Origin: JAAFIP01 sp043774625
GTDB lineage: Bacteria; Pseudomonadota; Gammaproteobacteria; Burkholderiales; Burkholderiaceae_C
Reading direction: 5' to 3'
Length of the DNA stretch: 64,000 nucleotides
Assembly: GCA_043774625.1 (NCBI GenBank)
Contig: JAYVTG010000113.1
Span: forward strand, 18,473-82,472
The notes below the pieces were generated by a model. That model did not search any database. It worked only from the letters and a program-made list of their open reading frames with translations, and was not told where the DNA came from. Position 1 is the stretch's first letter. Each line of letters opens with the position of its first letter. Made by a program: the position numbers and the translations under genes. Of this stretch, positions 57,029 to 64,000 are shown piece after piece.

Positions 57029-59005
57029 ATGGGCATTCCCAACAGCTTTATCCAGGAACTCATCGCCCGTGCAGACGTGGTGGAGATTGTGGGTAAGCAC
57101 GTGCAGCTCAAAAAGGCGGGTGCCAATTATTCTGGCCTGTGCCCTTTTCATGGTGAAAAAACGCCATCCTTCAGCGTAAGCCCCAGCAAGCAGTTTTACC
57201 ACTGCTTTGGTTGCGGCAAAAACGGCAACGCCATCAGTTTTTTGATGGAACACAGCGGCATGAATTTTGTCGAAGCTGTGAAAGATTTAGCCCAGGGTTT
57301 GGGCATGCAAGTGCCCGACGACGAGCGCAGCCCGCAAGAGCGCGCCCGCGATGCTGCACAAAAAACCAAGCAAGCTACCTTGACTGAAGTGCTGCTAAAA
57401 GCATCAGACGCGTACCGCGAACACCTTAAGGATTCGGATCGTGGCAAGGCTTACTTCAAAGGCCGGGGACTTACTGGAGACATTGCCAAACAATACGCCT
57501 TGGGCTATGCGCCTGAAGGCTGGCGCAGCCTGGCCAGCGTCTTTCCCAACTACGACGACCCGCTTCTGGTCGAAAGTGGCTTAGTCATCGAGCGGCCAGA
57601 AGATGACCAAAACCCCGATGGCGAGAAGAAAAAATACGACCGCTTTCGCGACCGGGTGATGTTCCCGATTCGTAACGTCAAGGGCGAAACCATTGGCTTT
57701 GGTGGCCGCGTGCTGGACAAAGGTGAGCCCAAGTACCTCAATTCCCCCGAAACCCCGGTTTTCAGCAAAGGCCGCGAACTGTACGGCCTGTTTGAAGCTA
57801 GAGCCGCGCTGCAAAAGGCGGGCTACGTGTTGGTCACAGAAGGCTATATGGACGTGGTGGCGTTGGCGCAGTTGGGTTTTCCCAACGCAGTAGCCACCCT
57901 GGGCACTGCCTGCACGCCCGACCATGTGCAAAAGCTTTTCCGTTTTACTGACAATGTGGTGTTCAGCTTTGATGGCGACAATGCAGGCCGCAAGGCTGCG
58001 CGCAAGGCGCTGGACACGGCTCTTGCTTACGCCAGCGACACCCGCACGGTCAAGTTCCTCTTTCTGCCCCCCGAGCATGACCCCGACAGCTTCGTGCGCG
58101 AGCATGGCGCAGACGCTTTTGCACGCGCCATCAGCGACGCCATGCCGCTGTCACAGTTTTTCATGCAGGCGGCACGCGAAGGCTGCGACCCCGACAGCAT
58201 GGAAGGCCGCGCGCAAATTGCCAGCAAAGCCAAGCCGCTGTGGCTACCCCTGCCCGACGGTACGCTCAAACGCCAGTTGCTGCGCGAAATTGCCAGTTTG
58301 GTGGCCTTGGGCGAACATGAACTGACCGATTTATGGATACCCAAAGCGCAAACTTTGTCAGGTCGCGGCAACGATTTTGACGGCAGTAACTATAAAAAAG
58401 ATAGCTACTCGCGCAATAAGGACGCTGGCAGCAGCGGTATCAAGTGGGTAAAAGTCGATGGAAAGTGGAAAAAACAGGCGCCGGGCAGTTCCGGCCAATT
58501 CGAGGCGTCCCCCGGTAGCCCGCTAGCTGGCCGAACGGCACCCGTCAGTCGCGCCGACCGCGCCTTGCAAATCTTACTGCTGGACAACCCCGCCTGGGAA
58601 CATTTGGGCAATGCCGAACACCATGTGCTGTGCGAACTGCCCCCCCCGCATGGCGAGCTATTTGCCTGGCTGGACGGCCAGATCATGGAACACGGCGCAC
58701 AAACCTGGGGGGTGCTGTCTGAGTCCCTGCGCGGCCATGCGTATGAAAAAATCGCCCACAAACTGGTTCTGACCAGTCTGGCCAACCTCAAAACCGATGA
58801 CCCAGACCCTGCAAAAGTGCAAGCCGAGGCGCTAGAACAAGCTAAAAGTGATGCCCAGGAGCTAGCGCAAATAGTCGCAGGACTAAGCCGTCGTGCGCTT
58901 GACGACGAGCTCAAAGACCTCTCCATCCGTGCAGCCAGCGACCCAGCCGCATACGCCCGTTACAAAGAACTTTTGGCACAAAAACTGGACAAAAAATCCA
59001 ATTAA
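57029..59005 (+). CDS. dnaG: DNA primase
   Basis: A 658-residue primase. The zinc ribbon is C38-x2-H41 and C59-x2-C62; the TOPRIM Glu lies in VTEGYMDVVAL and the acid pair in FSFDGDNAGRKAARKAL. Residues about 454-467 (YKKDSYSRNKDAG), in the linker before the C-terminal helicase-binding domain, come from a reverse copy of the 41-nt repeat (58389-58429). Another copy ends 16 bp before the ATG and no ribosome binding site is visible. The rpoD promoter overlaps its stop. Confidence 0.96.
   Translation: MGIPNSFIQELIARADVVEIVGKHVQLKKAGANYSGLCPFHGEKTPSFSVSPSKQFYHCFGCGKNGNAISFLMEHSGMNFVEAVKDLAQGLGMQVPDDERSPQERARDAAQKTKQATLTEVLLKASDAYREHLKDSDRGKAYFKGRGLTGDIAKQYALGYAPEGWRSLASVFPNYDDPLLVESGLVIERPEDDQNPDGEKKKYDRFRDRVMFPIRNVKGETIGFGGRVLDKGEPKYLNSPETPVFSKGRELYGLFEARAALQKAGYVLVTEGYMDVVALAQLGFPNAVATLGTACTPDHVQKLFRFTDNVVFSFDGDNAGRKAARKALDTALAYASDTRTVKFLFLPPEHDPDSFVREHGADAFARAISDAMPLSQFFMQAAREGCDPDSMEGRAQIASKAKPLWLPLPDGTLKRQLLREIASLVALGEHELTDLWIPKAQTLSGRGNDFDGSNYKKDSYSRNKDAGSSGIKWVKVDGKWKKQAPGSSGQFEASPGSPLAGRTAPVSRADRALQILLLDNPAWEHLGNAEHHVLCELPPPHGELFAWLDGQIMEHGAQTWGVLSESLRGHAYEKIAHKLVLTSLANLKTDDPDPAKVQAEALEQAKSDAQELAQIVAGLSRRALDDELKDLSIRAASDPAAYARYKELLAQKLDKKSN
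58389..58429 (-). repeat. 41-nt hairpin repeat, copy 17 (inside dnaG)
   Basis: Reverse; translated in a different frame from copies 1, 7, 11 and 15 (YKKDSYSRNKDAG). Stem CTAT/ATAG. Confidence 0.85.
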
Positions 59006-59014
59006 AAGTATAAT
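58986..59014 (+). promoter_or_regulatory. sigma-70 promoter for rpoD overlapping the dnaG 3' end
   Basis: TGGACA (58986-58991) and a perfect TATAAT (59009-59014) are separated by 17 bp, straddling the dnaG stop at 59003-59005. The 240-bp leader to rpoD that follows contains no ORF or obvious hairpin that I can name. Confidence 0.7.
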
Positions 59015-59254
59015 CCATGTAACAACGCAAGAGCGACAGCAGCACCTTCCGTACCGGCCCCGAGACCATAGCGTTTCAATCCGCCACCCTCGCAAGGACT
59101 GCATTCCAAATGTTCGCCCACCCACCTTGTGTTTGGACTCTCCTGTTCCGTCTGCATCCTGGCGATATTTTGGCCCTTAACTTCAAGGTCTTGATATGAC
59201 CATGGCTGGGCGGCTTTGTATTTCGTTCTTCTGTTTCGTATTTGTGAGGTGTTT

Positions 59255-61720
59255 ATGCCCAATAAGCCAGTTCCTAAATCCGCTGCTAAACCAACGATGA
59301 AATCGGCTCCCAAAGCCGCTTCTAAACCAGTCCACAAGGTTATTGTGAAAACTGTATTGAAGCCCGCTTTGAAAGCTGCCACCAAAGCCGCACCTGTCAA
59401 AGCCAAGCCTGCAGCCCCTTTAGCCCCTTTAGCCCCTAAAGCTGCTTCGAAAGTTTCATCCGTGCCCGAATCCAAATCCCCCGTCAAAGCCAAAGTTGAA
59501 GAAAAAACCATTGCAAAGCCTGTTGCCAAAGCTGTAACCAAATCAGCAAGCCCTGCCCCCGCTAAAGCAGACCCCAAGAAAAAACCCGTTGCGGTACCGG
59601 CCTCTCCGGTCAAAGCTGAAGCCAAAGCCCCCGCCAAACGCGGACCTAAAGCCAAGGACAAAGACAAAAAAGCAGGCCCTGGGTCTGTAGATGCGGACAT
59701 GGGCGACATAGAAGCCGACTTGGTTGGCGAGCCCGTAGAAGCCGCAGCAGACGGCACGGCCGAGAAGGTCAAGCCGCTGCGCATGAAACTGTCCAAGGCC
59801 AAAGAACGCGCCTTGATGAAAGAATTTGGCCTGGACGACACGGTGTTGTCTGAAGAAGACCTGGCCAAGCGCCGTCTGCGCCTCAAAGCCCTGATCAAAC
59901 TCGGTAAAACTCGCGGCTACCTAACCCATGGCGAAATTTCTGACCACTTGCCCGACAAGCTGGTCGATGCCGAAACCCTGGAAGTTGTGCACTCGCTGCT
60001 CAACGACATGGGCGTGGCCGTGTACGAACAAACGCCTGACGCAGAAACCCTGCTGCTGAACAACAACGCGCCCACCGCCGCCAGCGAAGAAGAAGCCGAA
60101 GAAGAGGCCGAAGCCGCCCTGTCCACCGTTGACAGCGAATTTGGCCGCACTACCGACCCCGTGCGCATGTACATGCGCGAGATGGGCACTGTGGAACTGC
60201 TGACGCGCGAAGGCGAAATTGAAATTGCCAAACGCATTGAAGGTGGCCTGAACGCGATGATGGAGGCTATCTCCAACAGCCCGGCCACCATTCAGGAAAT
60301 CTTCAACATGATGGCCGAGATTGCCGATGGCAAAGTTGTCATCTCCGCTGTGGTGGACGGTTTTAGCAATTTGAACGAAGCCGACGACTTTGTGGCGGAA
60401 GAAGACTTTGACGAGTACGACGAGGCCAGCGACGATGATGGCAAAGGCGGCTCCAAAGCCATGACCAAGAAGCTGGAAGAGCTCAAGGTCGAGTCATTCC
60501 GCCGTTTTGACATCTTGCGAAGCCTGTTTGAAAAACTGCACAAGATTTACGACAAAGAAGGCTACGGCGGCCCTGCCTACGTGAAGGCGCAAAAAGCCGT
60601 GACCGAAGAGCTGATGAATATCCGCTTTACGGCCAAGAGCATTGAAAAACTGTGCACCCTGGTGCGCGGCCAGGTGGACGATGTACGCAAAAAAGAGCGC
60701 GAGCTGCGCCGCATTATTGTGGACAAATGCCACTATCCTCAAGCTGACTTTATCCGCGAGTTCTCTGGCCGCGATAAAAACAACCATAAAGTAGCCTCGC
60801 ATCTGCTCGACCTTAAATGGGTTGAAAAACAGGCTGCAGTTGGCAAGCCCTGGTCTGCCACCATAGGCCGTTATGTTCCGCCGATTCAGGAAATTCAGCA
60901 AAAGCTGGTAGACCTGCAAGCCCGCGTGGTGGTGCCGCTGGACGAGCTGAAGGACATCAACAAGCGCATGAACGACGGCGAGCGCGGTTCACGCGCGGCC
61001 AAGAAGGAAATGATCGAAGCCAACTTGCGTTTGGTTATTTCTATCGCCAAGAAATACACCAACCGTGGCCTACAGTTTTTGGATTTGATCCAGGAAGGCA
61101 ACATCGGTTTGATGAAGGCGGTGGACAAGTTTGAATACCGCCGTGGTTATAAATTCTCTACCTATGCCACCTGGTGGATTCGCCAGGCCATTACCCGTTC
61201 TATTGCCGACCAGGCGCGCACCATCCGAATTCCGGTGCACATGATCGAAACCATCAACAAGATGAACCGTATCAGCCGCCAGCACTTGCAAGAGCACGGC
61301 TTTGAGCCAGATGCTTCATTGCTCGCCGAGAAGATGGAGATTCCCGAAGATAAGATCCGCAAGATCATGAAGATCGCCAAAGAGCCGATCTCGATGGAAA
61401 CACCGATTGGTGACGATGACGACAGCCACCTGGGCGACTTTATCGAAGACGGAGCCAACACCGCGCCGCTGGAAGCCGCGATGCAAGCTGGCCTGCGCGA
61501 TGTGGTGAAAGACATTCTGGACGGCCTGACACCGCGCGAAGCTAAGGTGCTGCGCATGCGCTTTGGTATCGAGATGTCGACCGACCACACGCTGGAAGAA
61601 GTAGGCAAGCAGTTTGACGTGACGCGCGAGCGCATTCGCCAGATTGAAGCCAAGGCGCTGCGCAAGCTCAAGCACCCATCGCGCTCTGACAAGCTGCGCA
61701 GCTTTATCGACACGCTGTAA
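59255..61720 (+). CDS. rpoD: RNA polymerase primary sigma factor
   Basis: An 821-residue sigma-70. Residues 1-165 form a long Lys/Ala/Pro-rich low-complexity extension, then region 1.1, region 1.2 (DPVRMYMREMGTVELLTREGEIEIAKRIE), a non-conserved region, region 2 (NLRLVISIAKKYTNRGLQFLDLIQEGNIGLMKAVDKFEYRRGYKFSTYATWWIRQAITR in blocks), region 3 and region 4 (HTLEEVGKQFDVTRERIRQIEAKALRKLKHP). Start at 59255 is preceded by GAGGT. Only 15 bp separate its stop from soxX. Confidence 0.97.
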   Translation: MPNKPVPKSAAKPTMKSAPKAASKPVHKVIVKTVLKPALKAATKAAPVKAKPAAPLAPLAPKAASKVSSVPESKSPVKAKVEEKTIAKPVAKAVTKSASPAPAKADPKKKPVAVPASPVKAEAKAPAKRGPKAKDKDKKAGPGSVDADMGDIEADLVGEPVEAAADGTAEKVKPLRMKLSKAKERALMKEFGLDDTVLSEEDLAKRRLRLKALIKLGKTRGYLTHGEISDHLPDKLVDAETLEVVHSLLNDMGVAVYEQTPDAETLLLNNNAPTAASEEEAEEEAEAALSTVDSEFGRTTDPVRMYMREMGTVELLTREGEIEIAKRIEGGLNAMMEAISNSPATIQEIFNMMAEIADGKVVISAVVDGFSNLNEADDFVAEEDFDEYDEASDDDGKGGSKAMTKKLEELKVESFRRFDILRSLFEKLHKIYDKEGYGGPAYVKAQKAVTEELMNIRFTAKSIEKLCTLVRGQVDDVRKKERELRRIIVDKCHYPQADFIREFSGRDKNNHKVASHLLDLKWVEKQAAVGKPWSATIGRYVPPIQEIQQKLVDLQARVVVPLDELKDINKRMNDGERGSRAAKKEMIEANLRLVISIAKKYTNRGLQFLDLIQEGNIGLMKAVDKFEYRRGYKFSTYATWWIRQAITRSIADQARTIRIPVHMIETINKMNRISRQHLQEHGFEPDASLLAEKMEIPEDKIRKIMKIAKEPISMETPIGDDDDSHLGDFIEDGANTAPLEAAMQAGLRDVVKDILDGLTPREAKVLRMRFGIEMSTDHTLEEVGKQFDVTRERIRQIEAKALRKLKHPSRSDKLRSFIDTL

Positions 61721-61735
61721 ATTATCAAGCGCTGT

Positions 61736-62152
61736 ATGCACACAGCCCACCCTCATGTCCACGCCAGCGTCTTGCTGGCAGGCATGGCGGTGGGTTTTTT
61801 CATGGCGGCAACCGTACAGGCGCAAGACGCTGCAGGTGCTACAGGTGCTGCGACGCAAGTCGGCATGCGTATCATGCTAGACGGCTCCCGTGGTAATTGC
61901 ATTGCGTGCCATGCGTTACCCGGCGTTACAGGCGTAGCCAGTACCTTTGGGCCTACCCTGGCCAAAGTAGGTGAGCGCTACAACGCTGCACAACTGCGCC
62001 AGTGGGTGACAGACGCCCGCAAAATCAAACCCGACACCCTGATGCCGCCCTTTGGCACGACCGAGGGTACGCTGCAAGCCATGCGCAGAACCCCCATACT
62101 GACGGAAGACGAGATCACCCAGGTAAGCTTGGCCTTGCAAGCGTTGCGCTAA
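61736..62152 (+). CDS. soxX: sulfur-oxidation cytochrome c SoxX
   Basis: A 138-residue monoheme cytochrome with an export signal (cleavage near residue 30, QAQDAAG). The heme site is C55-xx-C58-H59 (NCIACHALPG) and the likely axial Met is in TLMPPFG. SoxX pairs with SoxA to load thiosulfate onto the SoxY cysteine in the periplasm. The start could be Met17 (61784). It follows rpoD with no terminator. Confidence 0.85.
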   Translation: MHTAHPHVHASVLLAGMAVGFFMAATVQAQDAAGATGAATQVGMRIMLDGSRGNCIACHALPGVTGVASTFGPTLAKVGERYNAAQLRQWVTDARKIKPDTLMPPFGTTEGTLQAMRRTPILTEDEITQVSLALQALR

Positions 62153-62173
62153 AACCTGCACAATACACCAACC

Positions 62174-62617
62174 ATGCAATACAACTACACCCTTGACCGC
62201 CGCACCTGTCTGGGCCTTGCTGCTGCCCCACTGTTGCTACCCTTGGGTGCTTTTGCCCAGCAAGGTGTGAACGTGAGCGCTGCCGAATTGAAGGCGCTCA
62301 AGCTCAAAGCAGACGGCATCCAACTGGACTTTCCGCCGCTGGCTGACACAGGGTTTTCTGTGCCCCTGCATGCCGACATTCAAGCCCCGGCCAACTTGAA
62401 AGTGCAAATGGTAGAAGTTTTTCTGCCCGAAAACCCCAACACACGCGCCATCAAGCTGCGACTGGTAGAACCGCAAGCACACTATGTCTTCACTACGCGG
62501 CTGCGCTTGGCTGCCAGTCAGGACGCCTGGGTGCTGGTCACGATGACCGATGGTAGCCAACGTGCAGCAAGTGCACCCACCATCATCACGTCATCGGCGT
62601 GTTTTGACGGGAGCTAG
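62174..62617 (+). CDS. soxY: sulfur-carrier protein SoxY-like, atypical C-terminus
   Basis: A 147-residue protein with a twin-arginine leader (LDRRTCLGLAAAPLLLPLGAFAQ), as expected for SoxY, and the Ig-like SoxY body (GFSVPLHADIQAPANLKVQMVEVFLPENPN). SoxY normally ends in GGCGG with the sulfur-carrying Cys. Here the end reads SSACFDGS: a cysteine (C143) is kept but the Gly arm is absent. Lies between soxX and soxZ. Confidence 0.75.
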   Translation: MQYNYTLDRRTCLGLAAAPLLLPLGAFAQQGVNVSAAELKALKLKADGIQLDFPPLADTGFSVPLHADIQAPANLKVQMVEVFLPENPNTRAIKLRLVEPQAHYVFTTRLRLAASQDAWVLVTMTDGSQRAASAPTIITSSACFDGS

Positions 62618-62626
62618 GAGCGCGAC

Positions 62627-62962
62627 ATGGCTACACAATACCCCTCGCGCCTGTCATTTGCCGGAACCGTGCGCCCAGGCAACACCATTGAAGCGCGCTG
62701 GATCGTCGGCCATCCGATGGAAACAGGTTTTCGCCTGGATGATTTTGGCAGACGTATCGACAGAAACGTGATCATCATCGTGCGCGTGCTGCTGAACAAC
62801 AAGCTCATTCTGGACATAGAAACCGGTTCTGGCATGTCGGCTAACCCGTACCTGGCCTTCCCGCTGCAGGTGCCATCCGAAGGCGGCACACTGAGCGTTG
62901 AATGGCAGGATGATGCAGGAAGGCGCGGCAGCGTGCAGCAATTGCTTTTGCTTGAAAAATGA
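62627..62962 (+). CDS. soxZ: sulfur-oxidation protein SoxZ
   Basis: A 111-residue Ig-like partner of SoxY (YPSRLSFAGTVRPGNTIEARWIVGHPMETGFRLDD, then NPYLAFPLQVPSEGGTLSVEWQDDAG in blocks). It has no signal peptide and is exported with SoxY as a heterodimer. AGGAG precedes the ATG; its stop overlaps soxA (ATGA). Confidence 0.88.
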   Translation: MATQYPSRLSFAGTVRPGNTIEARWIVGHPMETGFRLDDFGRRIDRNVIIIVRVLLNNKLILDIETGSGMSANPYLAFPLQVPSEGGTLSVEWQDDAGRRGSVQQLLLLEK

Positions 62963-63762
62963 ATGTGTTTTTAGTTCAGAAGAAAGTGTGCTTAAAAGCG
63001 GCGCTACTTTTGATTGCTACGACGCTGCTGGGCAACATGGCTCACGCCGCAGATTGGCCAAGCAGCCCACAACTGAGCGGCAACGCATTTTTATCGCCCG
63101 GCCTGGTCGCACTGCAAAATGATGCCACCAACAGCCCTGTAGCTGTATGGCTGGACAAAGGCACCGCACTGTGGAGTGCGAGCACGGGCTCTAGCTGCCA
63201 AAGCTGCCACGGCCCCATCAGTACCATGCAAAAGTCTGCTTCGAGTTTTCCGCGCTTGTCGCCAGATGGCAAATCGCTCATCAACCTGGATGATCAAATC
63301 ATCAACTGCCGCAAGCGTTCTGGTTACACCCAGGACAAGCTGGAAGACGAGGATGTGTTGGCGCTCAGCGCCGTCTTGCACCAGGCAGCCATGGGACAAA
63401 CCATCAACCTGCAGCCGCCTGAAGGCCACAAAGAACAATGGCAAACTCGTTTAAACCAAGGCGCAAAGATGTACACAGCTCGTCTGGGCCGTATCAACCT
63501 GGCTTGCGTACATTGCCATGACCAGGGTGTGGGCCGCCAAATGCGCAGCGACGTCATCAGCCCAGGCAACCCCACAGGCTTTCCCATCTACCGCATGAGC
63601 TGGCAGCGCCTGGGCAGCATAGACCGGCGTTTGCGTGCCTGCTATTCGGGCGTGCAAGCCGTATTGCCACCAGCGGGCGACCCCGTGCTGCGCGACCTGG
63701 AGCTGTACCTCAAGGTGCGCGCCAACGGTATGCTGCTGGATGGGCCTTCGATCAGGCGCTGA
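62959..63762 (+). CDS. soxA: sulfur-oxidation diheme cytochrome SoxA
   Basis: A 267-residue protein with a signal peptide (LKAALLLIATTLLGNMAHA). Two heme sites are visible, C80-QS-C83-H84 and C183-VH-C186-H187, plus C228 (RRLRACYSGVQA), the active-site cysteine ligand that is persulfurated in SoxAX. It is the diheme form. It joins thiosulfate to SoxYZ with SoxX. No soxB or soxCD is in the window. A large inverted repeat starts 27 bp after the stop. Confidence 0.9.
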   Translation: MNVFLVQKKVCLKAALLLIATTLLGNMAHAADWPSSPQLSGNAFLSPGLVALQNDATNSPVAVWLDKGTALWSASTGSSCQSCHGPISTMQKSASSFPRLSPDGKSLINLDDQIINCRKRSGYTQDKLEDEDVLALSAVLHQAAMGQTINLQPPEGHKEQWQTRLNQGAKMYTARLGRINLACVHCHDQGVGRQMRSDVISPGNPTGFPIYRMSWQRLGSIDRRLRACYSGVQAVLPPAGDPVLRDLELYLKVRANGMLLDGPSIRR

Positions 63763-63788
63763 AGCGCAGTTTTAAAAGTACGTAAGGA

Positions 63789-63936
63789 GCGTTTGCGCTG
63801 TCTGGCACTGTGCGTGGGCGGATACCTTCGTGTCCTCCGCCAGGTTATAGGCCTTGGCTTCTTGTCAGCTTTTGTACCTGGCTCCCCCTTTTACCTACGG
63901 TATCCGCCCACGCACAGTGCCAGACAGCGCAAACGC
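63789..63936. repeat. 38-bp perfect inverted repeat with 72-nt loop
   Basis: The left arm 63789-63826 (GCGTTTGCGCTGTCTGG onward) and the right arm 63899-63936 are exact reverse complements over 38 bp. The 72-nt loop holds a nested 7-bp stem (GCCAGGT at 63839-63845 with ACCTGGC at 63876-63882). It lies downstream of soxA. There is no ORF inside and no T-run after it. Confidence 0.95.
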
Positions 63937-64000
63937 GTGGCTTGGTGGGGTGGCCGTGTGTGGTTGTGTACCAACCCCCTCAGTTCGGGCGTATGCCGAT

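Noticed and set aside
4913..58429. Dispersed 41-nt repeats as a CRISPR array
   Set aside because: Copies are scattered over more than 50 kb in both orientations, with no regular spacers.
58840..58890. Possible further repeat copy in the dnaG 3' part
   Set aside because: Only a few short matches (GCTA, TAGCGC) without the core blocks; not above chance.

Overview
The window is a piece of a betaproteobacterial chromosome. Gene content (mfd, ispDF, dnaG-rpoD, class I fumarase, acs, gloB-mltD, an RND efflux pair, soxXYZA), the long Lys/Ala/Pro-rich N-terminus of RpoD and protein-level resemblance point to Burkholderiales, most likely Comamonadaceae of the Rhodoferax/Polaromonas kind. The genus is inferred, not proven.

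Layout. 0-5.3 kb: housekeeping (acs cut by the window edge, a UPF0114 membrane protein, fumarase, a GSU2403-type nucleotidyltransferase-fold protein, murI). 5.3-10.5 kb: an unknown protein, a winged-helix/TPR regulator with a phased repeat array in front of it, a large FAD amine-oxidase-like protein and a small basic protein. 11.2-28.1 kb: an accessory catabolic cluster in several transcription units: SDRs, a D-apionate-lactonase-like protein, LysR, CitE-like lyase, ALDH, CaiB-type CoA transferase, 3-hydroxyisobutyrate-dehydrogenase-like protein, a NitT/TauT-type ABC importer, SMP-30 lactonase, an enolase-superfamily dehydratase and a DUF2520 protein. Together they look like uptake, oxidation, lactone opening, dehydration, CoA activation and cleavage of a sugar-acid or hydroxy-acid. 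28.2-32.0 kb: a defence-type island with a PIN toxin-antitoxin pair, a retron-type locus (structured leader, 54-aa small ORF, XRE regulator, reverse transcriptase, ribbon-helix-helix gene), a duplicated 3' end of ygiQ and a DUF4160/DUF2442 pair. 32-43 kb: ygiQ, a Ser/Thr kinase with a lipoprotein, a split chromate transporter, ispDF and mfd. 43.2-47.6 kb: vapBC and the remains of large secreted proteins carrying AT-rich cargo. 47.6-63.8 kb: serB, RND efflux, rnhA, a methyltransferase, gloB, mltD, dnaG, rpoD and soxXYZA, ending in a large perfect inverted repeat.

Two signals stand out. First, the retron locus at 29.0-31.1 kb, where a cationic 54-aa ORF with a strong ribosome binding site lies between the putative msr-msd RNA and the HTH gene, and where the RT gene overlaps a ribbon-helix-helix gene. 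Second, a dispersed 41-nt hairpin repeat with 17 recognisable copies. Its stem shows compensatory changes, it lies inside at least six protein genes without breaking them (four times in the same frame, giving a peptide like [VI]AxxAx[SY]T), and it supplies the C-terminus or stop codon of three more ORFs. It is absent from the 18-kb catabolic cluster, which suggests that cluster arrived later. No rRNA, tRNA, CRISPR array, integrase or complete insertion sequence was seen.
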